From the NCBI GenBank assembly GCA_002179805.1, contig NAVB01000885.1, positions 1-48,137 of the forward strand: a DNA stretch of 48,137 bases, read 5' to 3'. The translations under genes and the position numbers were made by a program. This DNA is from Acanthamoeba lenticulata. Taxonomy: Eukaryota > Discosea > Longamoebia > Acanthamoebidae. Below, in pieces: positions 1 to 8,057 of the stretch (position 1 is its first letter; every line of letters starts with the position of its first letter). A model generated the notes under the pieces. That model saw only the letters and a list, made by a program, of their open reading frames with translations, was not told the DNA's origin and searched no databases.

Positions 1-39
1 CCCCCCCCCCCCTTCGTCCCTTCACTTTGCTCACTGCAG

Positions 40-778
40 GCAGTCAGGCAGGTCGAATATTAACTTGGGCCCCTACTGGATCGACTTCATGAGGTGCGTG
101 CCCCATTTATCTTCGCGTCCCTCGTAATGTAGGCACCAACACTGGTCAACAGGATGGAGCAGCATGACGGCAAGAACCCCATGCTCATTACCAAGGTCAG
201 ACGCACCACACCACCTCCGCCTACTCCAGCGCCAGCGACCACGCCCGCGCCAGCTCCAGCGGTTGCGCCCGCTCCCGCTCCCGCCCCCACTCCCACCCCC
301 GCATCAGTGCCCACGCCAGCCCCGGCAACGCCCACACCAGCCGCGACTGCAACCGATGAGCCTTCCGCTGCTTCTACATCCGTCAACTCAAACGACACAG
401 CAGTGACTGATGCACCTGAGTCAAGCTCGTCCCGAGTGCGTTGTTACTTTTGCTTTACTGGCGCCAACTGTGCTACTGACAACCAGGCATCACTACCAGA
501 AGCGCTCTCGTGGCGCAGACAACGATCATGTAGACGACGATGACGCCAACGAAGACGAAGAGGATGCCGATGCCAATACACCACCAAAAAGTAGAAAGCG
601 TGGGGAAAAGAAGAAGTCAGCCCACGACTCGAAAGAAGAACAAGAAGAACAAGAAGCAGAGGAAGCCTCAGCCGCCACTTCGTACTCTGGTATGGATACA
701 TCATCAGCACCCGAACCTGCCAACCAGAAAAAGAAGAAAAGGAGGTTCAACCTCAAGCGAAGAGGGGCGACTTCTTGA
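40..778 (+). CDS. 3' end of an unidentified gene (Pro/Ala-rich, then acidic, then basic tail)
   Basis: The start lies left of the window. Three exons can be joined: about 40-93, 153-435 and 500-778, with introns 94-152 (gtgcgt...aacag) and 436-499 (gtgcgt...ccag); the phases agree (AG|G, then phase 0). The first visible stretch contains NLGPYWIDFM followed by MEQHDGKNPMLITK, which looks like the end of a folded domain that I do not recognise. After it comes about 50 residues of Pro-Ala repeats, a Ser/Thr stretch, an Asp/Glu-rich block, and a Lys/Arg-rich end (NQKKKKRRFNLKRR) before the stop at 776-778. The basic tail could be a nuclear localisation signal; that is inference. No function is assigned. 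The next gene starts about 155 bp downstream on the same strand. Confidence 0.6.
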
Positions 779-933
779 CATGGCCTAGAACACCAATTAA
801 AGACGCAAAGTTTGCGAATGAGAAACAAGTTTGCCAAAAAAAAAGAAATTAATGTATGTCACGTTCCCGCCAAAACACTTTCGCGCGCTTTGAGTCCTGA
901 TTCTAGAACAAAAATCATTACTGAGGCAGGCAA

Positions 934-2536
934 ATGAGCGAAGGGCAGAGTGCACTCGACAAAGAATTCTCGTTCCTTCACGAGCCGTCTCTATTGGACA
1001 CCAACCCACCAGATGTCAGCACCTGCCTCGACACGACGCTAACAAACATTTCCAACATCAACGACGTTTCGTCCGTTGGAGGCCAGAAACGGCGAGGTAA
1101 GGAAGTCCCTTAACGTTTTGTCATTGCAGCGTGATAATCAACTTTCACACAGTTAAAGTTGTTCAGTCTCGCTACATGGCTACCCGACCGACAGCGACAC
1201 CATCTTCGCGGGAAACGATAGCTCCTGTTCCGACAAGCAAGAAAGATCCTACTGTTAAAGCTCGCACCACGACCTCAAGCCGCTTGCACAAAGAACCCCG
1301 CGCCCCCTCTACTGCGCGCGAACCCTCTGCTCCTTCATCTCGGGCCACGTTCTCTGCGGCAACGGCTCCGGCCAGCCTTAAACCACCAACCTCTACCAAG
1401 ACACCCGCGTCATCGAGCTCACGAAAAGCTAGCGGCACGGCAATGACGACACAATCCGCCACGAAGAAGCCGCTAGACACGACCGCTTCAGGGCCGTCCA
1501 GCAGCAGAACAAGGGTCCCCACTACTAGATCAACTACGTCCACCGCTACTGCCGCCACTTCCACCACCTCTCATCGCTTGGCTCCGAAGCCCGCCAGCAC
1601 CAGCAGCACAAAGGGTCGCGTAGCCAGTTCGGGGAGTGGTTCTACAAGCACTGGAGCATCGAGTGGGGACGCCACGAGCGACGCCAAGAAGCAAGCCAGC
1701 CGCCAGGCCAAGCTTGAGAAGCGATTGCAGGCATGGAATCAAGATCTGGACATCCTCCACAGCATTCACCTCCAGTGGCTCTTTATCAACGCACGGGCGA
1801 ACCATGCCTCTTCGAAGCAAAAAGTTGAGGCAGAGGTACAGTTCACACCACCTTTTCTACTGGTAAGAGGACAACCTCCTGAAGTCAATTTGTGGGGTTC
1901 AGCAACAACTGTATGCGGCCACACAAGCGGTTGCCAAGTTGCGCCAGGAGGTCACTCACGAACAGGCGCTACTCGATCAAGACAAGTACAACGCGCACCT
2001 CGAGGAAGTAGTCAACGCTCAGGTGCGCCTCTGCAGACTGACGAAAGATCCTTGCCTCCAGCGCCGACTTACGCACGTGTGCTGGGACAGTACTCGTGCA
2101 TGTCCCTGCTGGAGGACAGCATCAACAAGATGGCACCTGCCTATGGTGAGCTCGCTACCGCCGTTGAAGCCACTACTCACCGCCTGCCCACAACTGGTAT
2201 CATCGTCCCGCCGGCTTCCGAGCTCGCTCAGGTACTGCGCGATGCCGAGGAGACCATGAGCGATATCCTCGAGGGCGTGGGTCCTCAGCTAGAAGCTGTA
2301 CGCACATCTATTGTTGTAACTTCACATGCTGCTTCGATGAGCTTACCAGCCCGTTGCTGCCGCAGCTGGGCGAGTACGCGAGATCGACTGAGGGCCTCGT
2401 GGCCGTGCTGGGCGAGGAGCTCAAGGGGCTCAAGACGACGAAGGAGCTCCTCGTCCAAACCGACATGCTCGAAAGTGAGCGGCGCAGTCTTCTCATTCAG
2501 TACATCCACGAGCATGGCCGCCGACCCGATGAATGA
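934..2536 (+). CDS. HAUS8: HAUS8/QWRF-like augmin complex subunit
   Basis: Exons 934-1096, 1153-1835, 1903-2022, 2091-2297 and 2342-2536 join in phase to give about 455 residues. The N-terminal half is a Ser/Thr/Lys/Arg-rich, disordered region, as expected of the microtubule-binding part of HAUS8 and plant QWRF proteins. It is followed by a helical segment with LHSIHLQWLFINARA, which matches the plant signature (LQWRFVNARA) with Leu for Arg at the third position of QWRF. The rest is predicted coiled coil (for example LRQEVTHEQALLDQDKYNAH and LGEELKGLKTTKELL). Augmin recruits gamma-tubulin to existing spindle microtubules; that role is family knowledge. The last intron (2298-2341) is short, 44 nt, and ends in GAG rather than CAG. 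It was chosen because only this acceptor keeps the frame. The gene converges on NSE2, whose stop is 127 bp away. Confidence 0.72.
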
Positions 2537-2663
2537 TCATCAACTCTCCATCTTCTTGGGCGCATGAACGCGGCAATCAAAATAAACGATAACAATGATG
2601 TACAGAAAGTCGCTCTGAGCTCTTCTGCCGCTGCTTCTCTGCTTTTCGTCAGTGCTACTTCGC

Positions 2664-3692
2664 TTAGACTTGAGTGTACTCTTCTTGGTTTCGCGCCTTT
2701 CGCTTTCGGCGACTGCTGTTGGCACGCTTGGCCTCGCGCTCCACTCGGTAACTCACTTCCCGGTCCTCCTCAAGACTTGACGTGCTCACGTCGGCCGCAC
2801 AGCCTAACGCGCACAGTCAGCTCTCGGCTTCCGTCATGTTGTTTTCTACAAGACGGCAACGCACCGGCCACAGGGCATTTGGCGCCTTTGCGCCCGCTTG
2901 ACCGGATGTGCATCATGATGGCCTGCTTGCTGTAGACGTGGCCACACACGTTGCTGCAGAAGAGGATTATGAACGTTCAGAAAAACCTCTCTTTTATCAC
3001 AGGACGGAAGCAAGAAAGGGAGAGAGGTACTTTTTGAGAGGCTCTTCGAGGAGCTTACGTGTGAGAGGGCAGATGAGATTGCTTTCATCTTGCGTCGCCA
3101 TCACCACAAGATCGTCGTCCATTTCATCGGGCAGCGCTTCATCGGGATGGTGCACTTTCTGATGTTGTAAGAGGAATATGTGGCGAGGTCAGCAGACAAA
3201 GACGAGCAGGAGCAGGTCGCCAGCACGTACCCAGACTTTCTGGCGAAACTCGCGATATCGCGGGTGCCGTTGAGCGTTGGCGCTCTCCTGTGCTGCTTCT
3301 TCGTGTCGCTTGTCGATCATATCTACGAGATCCACTTCACCCTGAAAAACGGTCAAGAGCGTGGGTCAAGGACAAAAGGTGGAAGGAGAGAAGGGCGCCT
3401 ACTTCGCCAGATCTCAGCACGTTTCTAACTTCAGTGATGATGTTGGTGTGATCAAGCAAGAGTTTTTCCATGTTGACGTATGACTGCATGGCCTCCTCCA
3501 ATTTTTCCACCTGCAACAGCCCGGGATTTAGCAGGCTCTTGGTTGTGGAGGAACAACACGTACCTTTTCGCCTTCATTCTGCTCTTCTAGTGCGACCGCT
3601 ACTTCAGTCGCCAGAGTCATGGCAATCGCCAATTCATCCCGAATAGCCTTATGCTTGCCCGCTAATCGATCCAATTCCCGCTGCAGTTGCAT
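2664..3692 (-). CDS. NSMCE2: NSE2/MMS21-type SUMO E3 ligase of the SMC5/6 complex
   Basis: Six exons (3564-3692, 3403-3510, 3231-3341, 3031-3158, 2865-2953, 2664-2803) add up to exactly 235 codons including the stop, close to human NSE2 (247 aa). The N-terminal half is helical and coiled-coil-like (for example EKLEEAMQSYVNMEKLLLDH), consistent with docking on the SMC5 arm. The C-terminal half has the SP-RING pattern: ICPLTRKLLEEPLKN, then NVCGHVYSKQAI, then GAKCPVAGC, giving the Cys/His ligands of zf-Nse. A Lys/Arg-rich tail (KRANSSRRKRKARN) follows. The protein would SUMOylate chromatin and repair proteins in the nucleus. The start is the only in-frame ATG before the conserved helix. It is divergent from the OTUD5-like gene across 255 bp. 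Confidence 0.85.
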
Positions 3693-3947
3693 CGCGATGT
3701 TCTTTTCCCGCCAAGAGCAGGTTTTTTATTATGCTAAATGATTGTGAAAAGACAAGTCTGCTTCGAAGAAAGTCACTTTGCGAAATTTCTGTTCACAGCA
3801 ACCCGTGACCCCCACAAAGCACTGTGACGTCTTGCATCACAAGACCTGCACTTCACGAGTTTACCTGATCAATCCACGTCCTCTCAAGGCAATTGTGCTG
3901 GCATATAAATCGTTTTTCTACATTGCAAACCTTCAATTCATAAAAGC
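3693..3947. promoter_or_regulatory. Bidirectional promoter region between NSE2 and OTUD5-like genes
   Basis: The two start codons face away from each other across 255 bp, with no open coding frame between them. A TATA-like element, TATAAAT at 3904-3910, sits 38 nt before the OTUD5-like ATG on the plus strand. No TATA was found in the equivalent place for NSE2. Shared regulation is inference from spacing only. Confidence 0.45.
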
Positions 3948-5311
3948 ATGATGTACGATTCGGAAGGCGAAGATGACGATGACCTGCTTTTCCCCACCAA
4001 CAACGCAACGACCACCTCGCACTCTACAACGCCTGCTTCAATGGCATGCACAGTCGGCACCTCGCGACCGGTGCCCTCCTCGATGACGCCTAGTGAGCGC
4101 GACGCCAAGCGCCGCCGTAGCACCACCGGGTACAGCAGCGATGATGACGACGGGGCTCGCGCTCCCACCGCTGACGCGCACGCTACTCTGCCCGAGGACG
4201 AAAATGCGTTCGAGCAGGACCTTCAACGTGTAGGCTTCGAGCTAAAGCGAATGATCGGCGATGGCAACTGCCTTTTCCGAGCTGTTGGTACCAAGCCTTC
4301 ATCCTCTTTTGTTGTTTCGTTGAACCTTCTTCTGACCCTTCTTTGCAGCCCATCAGGTCTATGGTGATGCCGACATGCATGACGAAGTGCGACGCCGATG
4401 CATGGACTACATGGTACGCTATCATTCATTCAAGACGAGGAAAGCGTGCACTGACGGTGAGGCCACCTTCAAAACTCAGGAAAAGGAGCGGGACCACTAC
4501 TCGCAGTTCGTGGCGGAGGAGGACTTTGTGGAGTACGTACGACGCAAGCGGCAGGACAAGGTTTTTGGCAACCACCTCGAGATTCAGGCCATTTCCGAAA
4601 TCTACAACCGGCCAATCGAGGTCTACGCCTATGGCCAGCGAGGTGCGTGCATCGTGTGTGTCGGGGTGTCCTCTCTCTCCTTCCTCACTTCGTGCTGGCT
4701 GCTACAACAACAACACACATGCAGAGCCTATCAACATCTTCCACAGGCATTACAGCACCGAGTATGCCCCAATCCGGTTGTCGTACCACTACGGCAACCA
4801 CTACAACGCGGTGATAGACCCCGAGAACCCGTCGGTTGGCGTTGGGCTGGGTCTGCCCCAGCTCTCCAATCCTGGGCTTGATATGGAGCGCGCCATCGAG
4901 CAGTCGATTGAAGAGACGCTTTACAAGGACGTCGTGGCTGCCAGTGAATGGGAGGCCACGCAGCGACAGCTTGAAGAGGAAGTGCTCCGCCAGAGTGCGC
5001 TCGAGGCCAACGTTGCCGTTCCATCGCTCACCCCTGCCTCCGATGCCGCGCCTGTCTTGGGAGCTCCGCCTGTTGATGGTGAAGGCGACTTTTGTATGAC
5101 GGATGAAGACGAGCGCAGCATGATCGAGGCGGCTCTGCGCGCCAGCCGCACCGAAGCAGCTGCTCCGGGTTCTACAACCACAACCACCACAAGCGCTGGT
5201 GTTGGTGGTCAGGTGTCCGTCGCGGAGGACGAGGACGCCCTTCTAGCCGCGGCCCTCCGCCAAAGTGAACTGGAGTATTGGCAATCACTTTCTGATCAAC
5301 AAAGACATTGA
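3948..5311 (+). CDS. OTUD5: OTUD5-like OTU-family deubiquitinase with C-terminal UIMs
   Basis: Exons 3948-4287, 4349-4413, 4480-4642 and 4725-5311 encode about 384 residues. An acidic, Ser/Thr-rich N-terminus (residues 1-90) precedes the OTU core: IGDGNCLFRAVAHQVYG carries the catalytic Asp and Cys, and later come NHLEIQAISEIYNRPIEV and the His motif NHYNAVI. The stretch EPINIFH...PIRLSYH...GVGLGLP is typical of OTUD5 rather than other OTU families. The C-terminal half has three ubiquitin-interacting-motif-like helices (MERAIEQSIEETL, ERSMIEAALRASR, DALLAAALRQSEL). The intron at 4414-4479 is 66 nt and in frame, so reading through is possible, but its removal restores the family pattern (CMDYM|EKERDHY). 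The protein should remove ubiquitin from signalling or chromatin substrates. The start is the first of two adjacent ATGs. Confidence 0.87.
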
Positions 5312-5427
5312 CCTGCCAAACCCAAGTTGTTGAGTCGCGTTGAGCCCGCAGCTGCATCAAAGAAGTTTAGTAGGATTCAACTATCTTTTCTAATGAATTT
5401 CACCCAATCAGCAATGAATGAATGAAT

Positions 5428-5499
5428 GGGGGCGTAGCTCAGTGGTAGAGCAGGCGACTGCAGATCGTCAGGTCCCCGGTTCAAACCCGGGCGCCCCCT
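5428..5499 (+). tRNA. tRNA-Cys (anticodon GCA)
   Basis: The cloverleaf folds by eye: the acceptor stem pairs GGGGGCG (5428-5434) with CGCCCCC (5492-5498), T5499 being the discriminator. The D arm is GCTCAGTGGTAGAGC. The anticodon stem GGCGA/TCGTC encloses the loop CTGCAGA with anticodon GCA at 5460-5462. The T arm is CCCGG-TTCAAAC-CCGGG. The gene is 72 nt without CCA and has no intron. It contains intact internal A and B boxes for RNA polymerase III. Confidence 0.96.
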
Positions 5500-5502
5500 T
5501 CC

Positions 5503-5507
5503 TTTTT
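5503..5507 (+). terminator. RNA polymerase III terminator of tRNA-Cys
   Basis: A run of five T residues begins 4 nt after the tRNA, the usual Pol III stop signal. Confidence 0.75.
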
Positions 5508-5615
5508 GAGCATTTTGATCCCACATCGACGGGCCACGGTCGAGATACAGGAGGCAAAAAGACAGGCGCCATGCCCTGATTTGGACTTATGCGCACTACA
5601 TGTCTACATGCTGAC

Positions 5616-5734
5616 GGATACGGCCATACTGCGCAGAAAGCACCGCTTCCCCAGCCGAACAGCGAAGTTAAGCTGCGCCAGGCGGTGTTAGTACTGGGGT
5701 GGGCGACCACCCGGGAATCCACCGTGCCGTATCC
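5616..5734 (+). rRNA. 5S ribosomal RNA
   Basis: This 119-nt stretch starts GGATACGGCCATACTGCGC and ends with GTGCCGTATCC, so the two ends pair as 5S helix I. It contains the conserved GAAGTTAAGCTGCGCC region (TFIIIA/C-box zone) and GTTAGTACTGGGGTGGGCGA. It closely resembles the published Acanthamoeba castellanii 5S sequence as I remember it, and it is the best single clue to the organism. The loop region TTCCCCAGCCGAACAGCG looks slightly different from the usual eukaryotic form and should be aligned. It lies 116 bp after tRNA-Cys on the same strand, as an isolated gene rather than a tandem repeat. Confidence 0.95.
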
Positions 5735-5739
5735 TTTTT
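5735..5739 (+). terminator. RNA polymerase III terminator of 5S rRNA
   Basis: TTTTT directly follows the last base of the 5S gene. Confidence 0.8.
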
Positions 5740-5959
5740 ACTCTTCTTGCCGCCCGTGGCGCGGCGGACTCAGGCACTTCGCGGCCCTCGGCGATGGCCT
5801 GCAGAACAGCCTCCTCTCCTCGTCGGCGCCACGGTTTGGTGCAGTTGTAGTATCCCTTTTTTGCCTCGCTCGCGCCGCTCGTCCTTCTGTGTCGCCCCAG
5901 CTTGTAAAAGAACGAAAAAGCGAAGCGTTTATTTTTTTCTTTCTTTCGCTAAAAAGAAG

Positions 5960-6789
5960 ATGATGGCCCAACGCACTGAAGCAAGTGTGGGCAGCGCCTT
6001 GCCAGCCGCGCGGGAAATCGTGGAAGCAGCGACCTATGCTACTTTCATCACGCTGGATTCTACGAACGCACCCAGCGCAAGGTGCGGCAGCTCATCCTCG
6101 CTTCAGAAGCTACTGTACATCAACTCAAAAGCTGTAGAGCAGATTGGTGTTCCCGAGCCCGCCGGAAACCAACTTCGGAATCATCCGCATCTCGACCCAT
6201 CCTGCCTCGCGCAAGGCGTGTACTCTGCTGCACACGACCTCACTAGGCGTTGGCTGAACAGTGGACTTGTCCTCAACCTGCAGGTTGCACAGCTAAAGGA
6301 GAACCCCACTTCAGCCCTGACCTACGCCGCCAAGGACTTGCAGGCCTATGTGACGTTCCTCGGGCCGACAACTGTGATCCAGGACCCCGAGCAGCTGCGC
6401 AAGTACTGGCGCGACGACCTGCTCGTCTATTACGCGGGCGGGTGGGCAGGTTCGCTCCTCGTTGTCATTGCCAACAACAGGCGGTGTAATGCTTGGTTTG
6501 CTGTGTGCAGGAGGCAACTATGCCGTACTCGAGATGAAGCCCCAGCGCATCGAGATCGTCAGCTATCGACACGGCATCGCCATCGACCCCAACAGGTCTG
6601 TCAGAGATGGAGATCCCTCTTTAGGCATGTTCTCGTAACAACAACTCACAGCTTCTCGTCCACTTGGCGACCTGCATGCACATCAGGTGGCAACCTCTCG
6701 TGCTGAACAGAGACCCGGCAAGCGAGCACGGGTGGCAGATCGACCCTCGCTCGTTGCGCGCCAAGCAGAACGTCCCGGCGCGCTTGTAA
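5960..6789 (+). CDS. Pyridoxamine-5'-phosphate-oxidase-like (FMN-binding split-barrel) protein
   Basis: Five exons (5960-6081, 6143-6215, 6284-6449, 6511-6595, 6687-6789) give about 182 residues. The order of motifs fits the PNPOx-like split-barrel superfamily: YATFITLDSTNAPSAR (first strands), FGIIRISTHPASRKVAQLKE (flavin/phosphate-contacting segment), TSALTYAAKDLQAYVTFLG, a helix (PEQLRKYWRDDLLVYY), and NYAVLEMKPQRIEIVSY. Such proteins bind FMN, heme or F420 and act as oxidoreductases or stress proteins; the substrate cannot be told from sequence. The match to true vitamin B6 oxidase is weak. Intron 2 (6216-6283) begins GC rather than GT if the conserved RKVAQL block is kept. The exact donor of intron 3 (6450 chosen) is less certain. 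The start is the first of a double ATG. Confidence 0.72.
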
Positions 6790-6864
6790 ATGAAAAAGCG
6801 TAATGAATGACTGAACCTCGTACAGTACAAGACGGCCTTCACCAAGGGGCCAAAGAGAAAGAGA

Positions 6865-7930
6865 TTATTGAAGCAGACACCCACCGCGATCGTCGGCGAG
6901 ATCGTCCTCTGGCGGATAGGTCGTGTCTGTCAACGCAAGACTGCGCTGGAAGAGCGCGGCTCGCTGGTGGTGCTCTTTCCGAATGGCGTCCGTTCCTGCC
7001 GAACCGACGAGCCGAGGCTGCGGTGAGCCCAGACGAAGCGCGAACCCGGGCGAGTGGGCAGGTGAGATAGGAGCTGAACGCACGTTTCTTCCATCGTCGG
7101 TATTGCTTGTGCGCGGGCGTGGAGCCCTTGAGCGTGTAATGCATCGCGTGCCACTGATGCAATTGCCATATGAAGCCCTACGTTGTTTGTAGAAAGGAGG
7201 GTCAAGGTTCAGCCAACCGCCCAAGGTGAGTTTAGACGGCACTCACCTCGTTTGGGTTAATGACGGCTCGCTTCTTCTTGACCTTGAGCAGCGCCTGGGT
7301 GACGTCCAGCTGTTTCTCCTTCATGAGCCAGGCTGCGCGCACGTCCACATCAACCAAAGGGTTTGCGAGCAGGACATCAACTTTTGGAAAGTTTGTTGTA
7401 CCGATGACGATGGTGGCGGAGCGGGAGACGCCCGCCATGCAGTGCACCAGCACAGCGCCTTGAGCCCGGCCAGCGTTGATAAAGTCGGCGCTGCTGTCAA
7501 AGTGGGACAGCAGGTCCTCGTCCTTGTTATCAAACACCGGCAGACGCTTGTAGGTGAAGGTATCCGGGTAGCGCATCTCCGCGCTCGCCGCCACGACGAG
7601 GATGTGGGTGACGCCGTGCTTCTTCAGCTCGCCATACATCAGGCTTCCTTCAAACCCTGCTCCGTTTGGCATTAATAAAAATATAAAAACAAACAAAACA
7701 AAAAGATTTTAAAAAAGAAACTTGATAGCAACTTATGAGGAGGTACCAGAGAGGTAAAGGCCGGCGCAGATTCGATCGGCAGCGTAGTGAAAGGGCGAGT
7801 CTTGGAGGTAGGCTGGTGTAGGGTCATGTTCGAGTTTTTTGTGTTGTGGCTCGTGCGCCCCCTCCTCCTGGACGAGGTGTATCCCTGCCGCACTGCTGCC
7901 GTGGACTGTCACTGGCGGGCTCCCCTCCAT
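6865..7930 (-). CDS. Dual-specificity protein phosphatase
   Basis: Five exons (7747-7930, 7402-7656, 7247-7332, 7084-7177, 6865-6995) encode about 249 residues. After an about 50-residue N-terminal segment comes the DSP fold: ICAGLYLSG, GVTHILVVAA, then the catalytic loop VHCMAGVSRSATIVIAWLM (Cys and Arg of HCxxGxxR), LLKVKKKRAVINPNEGF and a final helix containing WQLHQWHAM. The general acid is probably the Asp of VFDNKDED. The enzyme would remove phosphate from Tyr/Ser/Thr of MAP kinases or other substrates in the cytosol or nucleus. There is no MAPK-docking rhodanese domain, so it is an atypical, small DUSP. The C-terminal exon (TDAIRKEHHQ...DDRGGCLLQ) has no recognised domain. The gene is tail-to-tail with the PNPOx-like gene (75 bp between stops). 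Confidence 0.85.
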
Positions 7931-8057
7931 GTTGGTTTTTCCAATGTTTTTCCTTATTTATCTTCGTTTTTTGCTCAAAGCCAAAAAAGATTATTTCTGG
8001 TTTCAAAAACAACAAGAAAATGAAAAAAAAAAAAAACTGTACGCGTCAAGGGCGTGA

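Noticed and set aside
87..398. Minus-strand Gly/Ala/Val-rich frame opposite the Pro/Ala repeat
   Set aside because: It is the complement of the GCx/CCx repeat of the plus-strand gene and has no splice or start context.
4414..4479. Reading through the 66-nt in-frame segment of the OTUD5-like gene as coding
   Set aside because: It has GTACGC and CTCAG ends, and the family alignment (CMDYM then a charged helix) is continuous only without it.
5506..5963. Protein frames running through the tRNA-5S region
   Set aside because: They overlap RNA genes and have no start or splice support.
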